The position numbers and the translations under genes are program-made. This document shows positions 34,692 to 45,031 of a stretch of DNA of 64,000 nucleotides, in pieces (position 1 is the stretch's first letter; every line of letters starts with the position of its first letter). Source of the DNA: Bondarzewia mesenterica (taxonomy: Eukaryota > Basidiomycota > Agaricomycetes > Russulales > Bondarzewiaceae); NCBI GenBank assembly GCA_004802705.1, contig SGPL01000090.1, positions 1 through 64,000 on the forward strand. The letters are read 5' to 3'. The notes beneath the pieces are model-generated. The model was not told the origin of the DNA and ran no database searches. It saw only the letters and a list, made by a program, of their open reading frames with translations.

Positions 34692-36333
34692 TTCTGATTT
34701 ATTTTCTGTGAGGTCCCGCGCGTGGGTCAGTATCGGTCGAGTGGGCGGGAGGCGAGCGCGGTGTTTTTGGATTGGATTGGACGGTGACGGTATGGTCACT
34801 CACATGTCGAACTAGGAAAAGAGGTGGGGGAAGCCTAAAGAAGGTCGGGCGGTCAGCACCACGACCTGCAGTGCGCTGGGATGCGAAGGGGAGGGACGTA
34901 CCTTGTGTTGTTGCTGTGGTCGTCGAAGCCGGCGCCGGGATTGTCGATGGCGATACTCTGTCGGTGGGTGGGAAAAGCGCGAGTTGGGTGGCTTGGAACT
35001 GGATAGTTTTGGCGGGAATTGCCGAGCCGTATAAGATATTTTATTACGTAATCTATCTCCTTCGTCCTGCTCCTCTCGGTAGATGAGTGGTTCCCTGTTG
35101 CTATACTCGGGGCGGTGGCTAGAGCCTTACTACTGGTGGGCTTATTTTTTTTATTCTATTCTGTCTCTGATACCGACAAATTGGGTCAAGGCTTTGTCTG
35201 GGACGTGGTGCATTGCAATTGGTGCTATCTGGGTGCGGCGGTTGTACCTTTGATCCTTCGCTTGTCTCTACATTTTCAGGTCAGCTTTTCAGGATGTCCT
35301 GTCCATCCTGGCAGAGGCGGGAACAGTACTTTTGGTTTTCTTGGACAGGACGTGAAAGACTTGGCTGCAATTCGCGCATCGCTCACACCGGTTGTGGAAA
35401 CTGTTGATTCTTCTGGACTCGACTGTACACTGCGACCTGCAGCAATATTGTGGAGGACTGTGAGCCCAATATGGGCATTATTGCGCATTCGCGACCGCTC
35501 TTAGACTCTCCGCGCTTCTGTACGAAGTTTTCGGATTTAATGGTGTCATCCTTCTTGGCAGGATGTTCCCTTGGTTGCTCTTGGGTCGGACTACTGAGCC
35601 TCAGCAGCCGGCGCGCGCCAACTCCATTTCATACACACAGATACACACTTGTCTTCGCAAGGGTCAGGCGAACCTTTGGCCGGAGTGTGCGGCGAGGAGA
35701 GGCTGCTTACCTTGAGATATTCAGGTCAAGTCGTTTCGCGGTCCCTTCTCTATTGATTATAATTGACACCTGATGGACATTTCTTACTCGCGACTCAGCT
35801 TCATTTGTCATAATTTCTTGGTTTTCTTTCTTGTGACCTTTCTTCCTGCTTCTAGTACTGATTATCACCACCTATTGATGTGATTGGTGACCTGGTCGCA
35901 TCTGTCCGCAATTACGTCGCCCTTGAAGAACTTGAAACTGGCGTGACCGTTCAAAGCAAGCCTGCGACCCTGGACTATTGCCGTGGGTACGCGGAAGCAT
36001 GGATGGAAAGATCATCACACCTGAGGCGCTCGTTCAAATGCGGGGTATGCGGAAATCGCTCGCTAAACTTTAAATGTATAAACAGGTTAATGCCGACTGA
36101 CGGCAGCAGTTCATTTTCTCGCGACCGACAGCAAGTATAGAAGATTTATATGAGAGGCCCATTTCGTCAGCGCGCTCGACTACTGCCAAGATCTCACCCC
36201 ATTTCCTTCGCAACGACGTTCAATCGTTCTTCAAACCTTTGGACGTTCATACTTGACTGCTAGACTTTTTTCCTTTTGCTAGTGACGGTTGTCCAGTCTT
36301 GACAAGCTTGAGTCTTGACGTGCAGCGTTCTTG
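34692..36333. other. 1.6 kb gene-poor interval, eL34 promoter side
   Basis: Divergent region between eL34 and CFEM 3. The first 300 bp probably include the eL34 5' UTR and promoter. Open frames at 35115-35504 and 35880-36140 on the plus strand have no recognisable domain; the first begins hydrophobic but lacks a convincing continuation. Confidence 0.35.
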
Positions 36334-37004
36334 ATGCGGTCGTCTGTCGCGCTCGTTGTAGTCACGTTCGCGTCGAGTGCGGTCGCATCGATGGTCTCGC
36401 GGCAAACAACGAGCTTCCCCAGTGCGTGATTTCCTGGTGCTGCCCCGTGCGACCGCCTGACTCGACCTTGTCGACTGGGAAATCCGACAGATTGCGCTTT
36501 CCAATGTTTAGCCTCTGCCAATTTCGGCTCGTGCGGCACGAGCAGCGTCGCATGCCTCTGCGAGTCGTCGAGCTTCATCGACTCCGTCAGCCAATGCGTC
36601 CTGTCCGTTTGCTCGGGAAATGACATCCAGACCGCGTTGGCTGCGGCGCGCTCCGAGTGCGCGAACGCCGTGCGTGTTCACCTCTATTTTTTTCTTCCTC
36701 AGTTTCTGCGGGTCCACTTTTGCCTTTTACTGATTAGTTCGCGTGGATATTCTCTTCCAGGGCGTTACATTGACATCGTCCTTCCCGCTGCCTTCTTCAA
36801 CTGCATCCTCTAACGCGGCTCCCTCTGCGTACGCTCCCTCTCCCTCTTTTGAACTGGTTGACCTCACCGTGCTGGTAATTCATGTAGTTCGTCTGCCTCC
36901 ACGTCCGCGTCGAACAATGCTGGGCTTGCGAACAGTTTCAACGCTCTCTCCGGTGCTGCTGCTCTCGGCATTGCCGTTCTTGGCATTGCTGTCCTAGCGC
37001 TCTA
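36334..37004 (+). CDS. CFEM-domain GPI-anchored protein 3
   Basis: Assembled from four small exons that no long open frame reveals: 36334-36421, 36491-36669, 36761-36828, 36888-37004 (phases agree throughout). Signal peptide MRSSVALVVVTFASSAVASM. Eight-cysteine CFEM: NCAFQCLASANFGSC, GTSSVACLCESSSFIDS, VSQCVLSVC and SECANA. Stalk GVTLTSSFPLPSSTASS corresponds to GITLTSS in CFEM 2. The C-terminus GLANSFNALSGAAALGIAVL suits a GPI signal. The Asp found three residues before C-L-C in CFEM 1 and 2 is Val here, so haem binding of the Csa2/Rbt5 kind may be lost. Same exon layout as the two paralogues; about 130 residues. Confidence 0.85.
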
Positions 37005-38003
37005 ACATCAAAAAATGTTCATCACGGTCATGCTCACCATCTATCCAGCTATGCCTTGTTTCTTGATCCTCTCTGCTCGCAAGATGATGTGGTGCGCGTC
37101 GCTCTGTAAGTTTTATGCATGTAATTAAGTGCTCTCGTTTCCAAAAAGAATACTATGTATGTACGTTTGCTCTTTTGGGATCTGCTTTCGGCCCTCCGCT
37201 GTTCATCCCCATCGGCGGTCGCTCTATTCAGTTGTCCTCCGCGCCCTAAATGATGTTACAGCCGACCAATAACCTATGTTCCGGAAACGTGCCCACCGTT
37301 ATCGATTCTTCATCTCGCCGTTCTCACGCCCTGCTTCTCGTCTCACATGCCTGGCCGATATCTATATATGGGCTGGGGGTTGTGCGTAGCTTGGGAAAGT
37401 CGGAGAAAGTATGGTATACTTACTGATAATCTAGGTCGCGTCCCTAGCAAGCTCACTCCGACCCAGCTATATCCCATTGCCGTTGCCTTCAAATCACCCC
37501 TCGCGATTGCCCTTTGCTCTGGTAGGAGGAGCACTGGGATATACGAAATCGTGAGTACAGCGTCGATGTCCGATCAACATCCTGATCGATCTTTGAGCTC
37601 GTTCGTATAGGGATCATTGTGCATGATTGGAGATCGTCTTTCGTCGACATCACCCTGCAACAGCGACTCGGAAAAAAATCGCATCATTGCATCTGACGGT
37701 GGAGGTAAGTAATCTGCTTTTACTCTTCTGAATCTCAATGGGCGTGCAGTACGCGGGCGTCCCATATTTCTGCGGATGCTTTGTTAGTAACCTCTTTCTT
37801 CGACATTCCTATGTATACAGGTCGGAAGTGAATCGTCAACTTGAATCCAGTTAAGCTGAAAGTTGATCATTTGCAGGATCTTAACAATTGGTAAGCGCAC
37901 CTATGATTTTTATCGACAATAACAAGGCTCATCCGCTTGCTCATCGGCGCCGGCAATCTTGCCTTTCCGTTATACGCTCGCACAGTCGTGGCACACTGTG
38001 AAC
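37005..38003. other. Intergenic region
   Basis: About 1 kb between CFEM 3 and F-box gene 2. No frame with family signal on either strand; no repeats or RNA genes seen. Confidence 0.4.
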
Positions 38004-39392
38004 ATGGATACTACGTACCTCCCTAACGAGATACTACTCGAGATTTTTCTTCAATCCCTTCTCGCCTCAGGTCGTTTTCCAGAACCTGATCCCACCTCTC
38101 CTCCGGTACTCCTGACCAGGATCTGTCGAAGATGGCGAACTTTAGTCCGTTCAACTCCTCTATTTTGGTCGTCACTCACGATTCCACGCCCTCCTCATCG
38201 ACAATCGTTGGTCGGATCGTTTTTCATCAGCTTAGGCGCCTGGCTCACGCTTTCTCAAAACACACCTCTTTCGTTCCGACTCACATTACTTGAAGTTCCC
38301 GAGCATCTGCGTCCCCTATACGTCTCTCTTCTCTTCATGGAGGGCGCGCGTTGGAAGGACGTGTTTTTAGAAATCCTCGATTACAATTTCCTCCTCTCGC
38401 GGCCGCCGCCATCTTTTCCTACCTTGGAAAAATTGGTCCTCAACCATCGCACCCGGGACAGTCACATCAGTAAAGCTCTTTGTGCTGCCCTAAAATCATC
38501 CCCCCTACTTCGTGATCTCGACGTTCAGTGGCATCCGCTCATGAGCGAATGGTCTCTTCCTTGGCCAAGTCTGAGGCGTTTGACATTATACTCGGATGGA
38601 ATGTCTCATAGAGACTATCTATCATGGGCGGTGCCTAATCTGTCGTCTTGCCCAGATCTGATATCCTTCACCATCAGACTTCAGAATCACTTCGACTTAG
38701 TCTACCCGTCGCAGGCCATCTCGCAGGCCATCCTTGTCCCTCGCCTCAAAAATTTGGACATCGCCTGTAACACGATGGACGGAATCAAATTCTTTTGCCG
38801 TGCAATCCATGCCCCTGATTTATGGGTTCTGTCTTTGAACTTGCTAAAGCTCTCTGATGTAGAGGGCCTTGCAGAGGGGCTCCTCGATTTCGCATCGTAC
38901 CGTTCGAGCTCCCTCCGCGTGTTGCAGCTTGAAAATCTTGATCTCCCAGACGTAAAGTTTGTGGAGGTTCTTGGTTGCATGCCGAACTTGGCTGCTCTAT
39001 CTCTCTCGAATTCCAAGGTCGGTCAGCCGGTGTTTGTCGCTCTGAGTCTTGCCTATTCGACGAGCGGCCGCCTGGCGTCTGGCCAGAATACCGAGTTGGA
39101 GCACATATATCTTGATACCAAGCACCTCAGGGAGTTTCCAGAGCGGTACTTGCCGGAGATTTACGTCTGCATTGTGGACATGATCACATCTCGGTGGAGG
39201 GTACCAACGAGTGCAGCGGACGAAGGCGGTGTCAGGCAGCTGAAATCGTTCTCGTTATCGGAGGCTGGTTTGGAATGGATAGATATGGGTGCACTGGATC
39301 AGCTGAAAATCATCCATGGCTGTCGGGAGGAAGGGCTTATTTTCGGAGAGAGGAGGGACCATGTTGTTGCCTATGCAAAGCAATTTTACTAG
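38004..39392 (+). CDS. F-box protein 2 with leucine-rich region
   Basis: Single-exon gene, about 462 residues. The N-terminal F-box reads TYLPNEILLEIFLQSLL, LLTRICRRWRTLVRSTPLFW. Leucine-rich segments follow (FPTLEKLVLNHR, SPLLRDLDVQWHPL, WSLPWPSLRRLTLYSD, MPNLAALSLSNSKVGQPVFV). ATG 38004 lies three residues before the F-box; the frame opens further upstream only with a TTG. Same fold type as F-box proteins 1 and 3, and it shares the EWSLPWP and SRWRVP blocks, but it is clearly more distant from them than they are from each other. Probable SCF adaptor of unknown target. Confidence 0.85.
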   Translation: MDTTYLPNEILLEIFLQSLLASGRFPEPDPTSPPVLLTRICRRWRTLVRSTPLFWSSLTIPRPPHRQSLVGSFFISLGAWLTLSQNTPLSFRLTLLEVPEHLRPLYVSLLFMEGARWKDVFLEILDYNFLLSRPPPSFPTLEKLVLNHRTRDSHISKALCAALKSSPLLRDLDVQWHPLMSEWSLPWPSLRRLTLYSDGMSHRDYLSWAVPNLSSCPDLISFTIRLQNHFDLVYPSQAISQAILVPRLKNLDIACNTMDGIKFFCRAIHAPDLWVLSLNLLKLSDVEGLAEGLLDFASYRSSSLRVLQLENLDLPDVKFVEVLGCMPNLAALSLSNSKVGQPVFVALSLAYSTSGRLASGQNTELEHIYLDTKHLREFPERYLPEIYVCIVDMITSRWRVPTSAADEGGVRQLKSFSLSEAGLEWIDMGALDQLKIIHGCREEGLIFGERRDHVVAYAKQFY

Positions 39393-39863
39393 GTCAGTAC
39401 CCCTCGTTTGTGCAACATAATACGAAACATATTTGCAAACGCTTGTTTCTGAACAGGTGATGTGATGTTCGCCTACGCGTAGAGTACCAAAATACGGGCC
39501 ATTCGAAGGTTCCGAAGATCCCAGAATCGGAAGTGTCGCAAACTTGTACTCATATCATGATCTTGTTCCTACTCAAACAATGCCCACGACACACTGCTGT
39601 TGAGATTACTCGATACATAAAGCATAAAACATGAAAATGAAATTTTTGGAGAATAGTTTGTAACTTTGTTGGGACGTCTGAGGAATCTCGTCTCGATCAT
39701 GGGAAGAAGAAAGCATACAACCCTAACCTTGAGTAACCGTAGTCCCAGCTCAGCCCTGCTCGCCTCTGCTCGCCTCTACGGCGGTTGAATCATAGGTGTA
39801 AGTAAGCTCGAGAACTGCGAAAACATTGGATCGTAACATATCCTCGTTCACTTCTTTCACAAG
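39393..39863. other. Intergenic region
   Basis: F-box 2 3' flank and GPI11 promoter. Short C/T-rich sequence directly before 39864. No coding signal. Confidence 0.45.
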
Positions 39864-41018
39864 ATGTCTGCCTCATCTTCCTTAACATTACCAAAGCAAT
39901 ACCCTCCCTTACTTCTTCTGCACACTTTACTCCTCCCTGCTTCCCTCTTCCTCCTTCCGCAGACCTCCCTTGTTATCACTCTACCAGCACCTGAACGTGG
40001 CCTCGACAAACCTCAACATCCTCTACTTGATCCGCTAACGGCACGGCCAATTGTTACGGTCGCATGGAGCGTAGTCGGCGCTGCGGCGCTCGTAGGGTGG
40101 TGGGCCGGGTGGGTTAGGGAGTGGGTCAGGGAAGGCAGAATGGGTGGTGCGGGGGTCGAGACACGTCTCAGTAGGATCGGTGATAAAAAGGCAACGGTAA
40201 GTATGTGTTTTCGAGCTTAGAGTCAGTTCATTTACACCTTGACCAATACGAATTGGGGTGTAGGATGTTTGGAACGCGTGGATATTCACGCTTTACGCTT
40301 CCTTCGCGATACATGCCGTGCTCGTACTCTTCGGTGCACCTATAACGACGTATGTATCTTTCCTTCTTGGCTCGTCCTTAGTATCTCAACGTCCTGTGAA
40401 AACCCAGACACCTCATGCATACCTACCTCCTTTCCCTCCTCCTCTCAATCCTCACGACTTTCGTGCCCGCATACGCTCTTGGCCCGCCCTCACTTCCACT
40501 TCCACTACTTTCAAGAAATGCCGGCTATGCTCCGGATTCATCTGCCGGCCTTATCCAGAATAATACATGGATTCGTCTGTTCGCAGAGTTTGCGTATGTA
40601 ATCCGATCTACATTCTCTGCACATCCTCTGAATTCAACTGATGCACTGTTGACAGCCCCCGTACACCTTCTGAACGAGCGCTCGTCTATCCTGCCATCGG
40701 TGCTTTCATGGGAGCATGGACAGGAGCGATACCAATTGGACTTGATTGGGATAGACCTTGGCAGGTTTGTCTCCACATCCTCTTCTTTACTCTTGAAAAA
40801 CTCTCATCGCTTGTCTTCATCCGTAGGCCTGGCCTCTTACTCCTGCCTACTCTGCGGTTATCGGATATGTCTTAGGTGCCATTGGTGCTCTCGGGACGAG
40901 TGGTGTTCTGATCCTTGCACACATGGACACCAAAAGTTCTGCCATTGATGGAAAGGATACGACTAAGAAAGCTGTCGCGAAGAAGGTGAAGAAAGGTGGA
41001 AAGGTGAAGGCCGCGTGA
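39864..41018 (+). CDS. GPI11: GPI11 / PIG-F, GPI-anchor biosynthesis membrane protein
   Basis: ER membrane partner that stabilises the ethanolamine-phosphate transferases of GPI synthesis (Gpi7/Gpi13, human PIG-G/PIG-O). The N-terminus is MSASSSLTLPKQYPP, then a first TM (LLLLHTLLLPASLFLLPQ) and TVAWSVVGAAALVGWWAGW. After an intron WNAWIFTLYASFAIHAVLVL follows. The C-terminal part has the family signature ALVYPAIGAFMGAWTGAIPI, then GLDWDRPWQ and AWPLTPAYSAVIGYVLGAIG. A Lys-rich tail closes the protein (KKAVAKKVKKGGKVKAA). About four exons. The start ATG and the end are well supported; internal splice sites in 40350-40430 are approximate. Confidence 0.87.
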
Positions 41019-41681
41019 AGGAGATGTCTGAAAGCCAGCTTGAAACTTATATTATGCGTATCTTAATATATTGACTAGACGGAATGAGCTCTTTCCAGCC
41101 TGAACTTGACCACTCCCTGTCTTTTGATCATGAGTAAATGGGTTCTTGTGTCAAATGACAGCAAAGACGCGTCATTTTTCAATATTCTATTAAACATTGC
41201 GCGTTGTTACTGCGCAACAACCACTTCTTTCCGCAGAGCTGCTGCGAGGCTGGGTACGCGACGCGTCTCATCACGTGGATTCATGGAAGCACCACGTGTA
41301 GGCCTCTTGAAAAGGAAAAGGAAAAATCAAACATGAAAGATTTGACAATGTCATTTGCGATAAATAGGCTCATGCATACCAATCTTTTTTGGCGTATTGA
41401 AGGACCGGCTAAACAGACACTGGCACAGACATTGGCAGGAGAGCAACTCCAGCGGTTGCCGAATACCCCGAGTGGCACAGCCCCGTCTCAAAGCACTCAC
41501 TGTCACCTATTGTTTGTGGCGTTGCACACTGCATTTTAATTCACATCGAACAGGTCGCTGGGCGCCCACCTCATCCCTTTCACGAATAACACGAACGAAC
41601 GAACGAAATCCTTTGCCTTTTCTCTCACCATTCCATACCAGTCTTCAGGTTCAACGCTCAGCTTAGGGAGACCAACGAACA
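41019..41681. other. Intergenic region
   Basis: 660 bp between GPI11 and the four-TM gene; no coding signal. Sequence before 41682 contains short tandem AACG units (about 41590-41610). Confidence 0.4.
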
Positions 41682-43168
41682 ATGAATATCAATCCGAGCA
41701 GGCCTGCTCCACGAACCGGTCAGCACGAACTCACCACACGTTCACGTTTCTGAGAAGCTCATTGGACGCAATTGAGTGTACAGGCAACCCTCCCCCATAT
41801 GCTTTCGTCGGTCGCGTGTATCGTTCGAGTCTCAGACCGGTCGTTCTCATCAGTGAGTGCTAACATGTTGAGGCTGTTGTTCGCAAGGTCAGGGTTTGAT
41901 TTGCAATGGGATAGTTACTCTATTGAGTGGAATATGGGCTTTAATATAGTATGTACTTCTATTCATATAAGCCCGCCCGCTGTTGCTGACCTTGCGTGCA
42001 GCGCGGTATGAAGATGTTTTTCAATGCGGGGTGAGGATTTGCATTGACGTCCAACTAAGGTCGACTTATTCCGGGAGATCAGTACTGACAAGCACGGTCT
42101 GTTGCCCATACTGCACCTTAATTGTTTCTTGCTGACATCCCACAGAGGGATATCCGAAGATTGCTACATATGCCATCGTGCTGGGTGCGATGTATATAGC
42201 AGTCGCCATTATCGAATTTTTCGGCGTAGCCGCAGCAGGCCTAGTGCGTAAAACTTAATATTTTCAGCTAGATTTTTTTCTCAAATGGAACTGGACTTAT
42301 GATGATAGCAACGTCTTGCTCTTGCCCGGATGTATGCCTTCCTCAGCGTTCTCAGTGCGCTAATCGTGGTCGTTGCAGGCTTCGTGCAAGTGGTCGTTCA
42401 CTTTGTCATGAAGGTTTGCAAACCTTCGTTTTTGTGCCTGTATAAGTGCGCCACGTTGAAACCTCTGTAAATTTTACAGAGCGAACTAATCAGCGAGTGC
42501 ACAACGCTCACAACGGGTGAGAATGTGGATTTCAGCTGGGGCCTTTTTGGTCCCCGCGCGCATGACACTCTGACAGGAGACGAAGCGAATAATTGTACGC
42601 ACCTCCTAGCACCACTGTTGTTCTCGCAGATCTGATAGCAGGCAATTCAAAGGGTGCACTGACGCGTGGAATCATGATTCCTGGTCTGACATCGTCACCT
42701 TGATCATTGCAATCAGTGAGCTATCTTCCCCATCTTCCCCTTCGAATACTTCTAGTATTATCAACTGATTGATTTACCAACCCTGCAGTCGTCATGGGCA
42801 TCTTCGCCTCCGTCGCCTTCTCATACTACCACCAACTCCTTGACCCGACCTCGCCCGCAAACGCTTTCCGCGCCCCCGCCAACAACCTTGGCGCCGGCGC
42901 CGGCGCATATTACAACCCGCCGTACGCCTCCTCCCTCCCGCACCTCGGTTACAACGACCAGAGCCAGTACCCGCCACCACCCGGTCCTCCTCCGCACTTC
43001 CACGAGCCAGAGGATGACGGCAAGCTGCCGGAGTACGCCGCGGGCGGGTACGGCGTCGGGATGACGGGTGATGATGCAAAGAAGGGCGACGATCCGTTCG
43101 CGGATTTTGAGACGGAGAGAGACGTGACGAGTCGACCGAGGCCCGGTGAGCGGGAGACATTCCATTGA
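41682..43168 (+). CDS. Four-transmembrane (tetraspan-like) protein of unknown function
   Basis: Spliced from many small exons. The start is MNINPSRPAPRT, followed by NPPPYAFVGRVYRSSLRPVV, then YEDVFQCG. TM2-like GYPKIATYAIVLGAMYIAVA continues IIEFFGVAAAGL. TM3-like RMYAFLSVLSALIVVVAGFV continues QVVVHFVMK. A loop with SELISECTTLTTGE (Cys-containing) comes next, then TM4-like DIVTLIIAI / VVMGIFASVAFSYYHQLL. The C-terminal tail of about 110 residues is Pro/Gly/Tyr-rich (SQYPPPPGPPPHFHEPEDD). The layout of four TM with one extracellular-type loop and a proline-rich tail suggests a small membrane scaffold. I do not recognise the family with certainty. Confidence 0.7.
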
Positions 43169-43645
43169 AGTGAGCATTGTGTGTACTTGACGTTAGTCCT
43201 GCCTGTGTGTGCAGTTGATATGTGTCTGTCTCGCCGGGTAGATTGTAATTGTTTGACTTTGGACATTTTTCATGTTGTTTCTTTCTACATCGCATAATCT
43301 CACTGCATTGCAACTTGAAGGACTGTGATTTATGCATATCGGGCCGTTTGGCGGCCCAATTCTTCGCTGGGTACGGACGTCCCTTCTCAGCACGGCTAAA
43401 CCCTGAGCGTTAAGACGTGACGATTGACGCTGGCCCTGACGACCGGGTCATCGTGGGCAGCTGGTAGTAGTGAAAATCACAGATATACTCTATTGATCCT
43501 CGAAGGGTAGCAATCCATAGATTGGTCCAGTTGCGTGCATCGAACATAGCACATCATAACTTGTCAGCCGCCTGTAAAATTATACGCGCCTTGAAAAGGT
43601 TTTTCAGAATGTATTCAACATGCCATTGCTGGGTGCTACACACCA
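43169..43645. other. Intergenic, convergent 3' flanks
   Basis: 3' flanks of the tetraspan-like gene and F-box gene 3; no coding signal. Confidence 0.45.
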
Positions 43646-45031
43646 TCATGGTAAGCTGGACCATACCACCTGCCCTGCATATGATCGTATCAACAGAAAA
43701 GTGAATCCTTCATCCACGATCTGCTGGAATTGCTCGCAGAGGAACGACTTGAGCTTCCCCGGATCAAGGCTGTACGAGGACATTCGGAACTCTTTCAGCC
43801 GCCGAATAGTACGACCGTCACTGTCGAAGGCATTCGAAGGCACATGCCATCGAGACTTGATCATGTCCGCAAGTGCTTTGGGATCCTTTGTGGAAGATTT
43901 TTCCCCATGGTCGAAGATTATAGACGAAATATGAGGATTTTGGCCGGACTGAAGCTGGCCATTGTCGGAGAAGCGAAGATTGAGAGGTGCGAGGAATTCT
44001 GGGTTCAGGGACTGGCTTCTCAACCTCAGCTGGGTAATGTTGGGCAAACTGCTGAGAATCTCCACGACCTTGTCCTCGCGCCATCCTGAGCCGCCGAGAC
44101 GTAGGCTGCGAAGGGACGGCCAGCCCGATTTGGAAAGGAAACTCAAAAATGCGACGCTCACATCCTGCCCATCAGCGTCGTATTCGCAGCACAACGTCAA
44201 AGATTCCAATTTGGGCGCTGCGAAAGCTCGGATGAAGTCTTCGAGAATACCTACAGTAGTCACCTTGATTTGAAGCTCAAGCAGCCCGGGTGCAAGGACG
44301 GGTTCTCGGGCAGGAATCACAGCGCAGCAATGGCCGAGGTTTAGGTCTATCGTTTCCAGGTTGGTGCATTGCGACAAATTCCCAACTAACTGATCGAGGT
44401 TAAAGGCGCTTGCAGCAAAATCGCTCGGAAGATATATGGAGAGCGCCGTGAGTTGGGGCCAAGGGACGGCCCACAGCTCGAACTCTGGCCACCAATCAAG
44501 AAGGAGGGTGCGAAGGTTGGACGAGCGGCGCAGGAGTGGCAACCAGGACTCGGTGTGATCAGGACTTCCCAAAAATTCCAATTTGGTGAGGCACGGAAGC
44601 GAGTCAATATCTGGGGCTGGGATCATTTCTCGACCTTGGATTTCAAGGTAGACGTCCTTCCAACGAAGGACATGAGCACAGAGAATGCGGAGGATCCTTC
44701 TTGTGACTTCTGGATCATGGGGATGGGAAATGTACCCAAAGGTCAACGGCCTATGTCTTGATAAAGAAAGCCAGTCCTCAAGCATCGCGAAGGAACGACC
44801 ATTAACATACCCACCGGACGCAGGGAAATTGATGCCTTCAATAGAAACAGTCGACGACCATAACTCAGGTGTAGATCGTGCCAGTGTTCGCCACTCGCGA
44901 CAGACACGTGTGAGGAGAACAGGCGCCTGAGAGGAATCCATGAATCTGATCACGTCGGGCAGGCAGAGGAGAAAAATCTTGGAAATGATTTCAAGGGGCA
45001 ACGGCAATGTCTCCATTGCAAATTGAAACAT
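43646..45031 (-). CDS. F-box protein 3, paralogue of F-box protein 1
   Basis: Single exon, about 461 residues. N-terminal F-box: LPLPLEIISKIFLLCLPDVI, APVLLTRVCREWRTLARSTP. Leucine-rich body: IDSLPCLTKLEFLGS, SSNLRTLLLDWWPEFELWAV, LPNITQLRLRSQSLNPEFLA, and near the end SRWHVPSNAFDSDGRTIRRL. Collinear with F-box protein 1 at 20219-21595, including the CREWR, SLPWP/AVPWP and SRWHVP blocks, so both stem from one duplication. Met 45031 or Met 45016 could be the start. Likely an SCF ubiquitin-ligase adaptor with unknown substrate. Confidence 0.85.
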   Translation of the reverse strand: MFQFAMETLPLPLEIISKIFLLCLPDVIRFMDSSQAPVLLTRVCREWRTLARSTPELWSSTVSIEGINFPASGGYVNGRSFAMLEDWLSLSRHRPLTFGYISHPHDPEVTRRILRILCAHVLRWKDVYLEIQGREMIPAPDIDSLPCLTKLEFLGSPDHTESWLPLLRRSSNLRTLLLDWWPEFELWAVPWPQLTALSIYLPSDFAASAFNLDQLVGNLSQCTNLETIDLNLGHCCAVIPAREPVLAPGLLELQIKVTTVGILEDFIRAFAAPKLESLTLCCEYDADGQDVSVAFLSFLSKSGWPSLRSLRLGGSGWREDKVVEILSSLPNITQLRLRSQSLNPEFLAPLNLRFSDNGQLQSGQNPHISSIIFDHGEKSSTKDPKALADMIKSRWHVPSNAFDSDGRTIRRLKEFRMSSYSLDPGKLKSFLCEQFQQIVDEGFTFLLIRSYAGQVVWSSLP

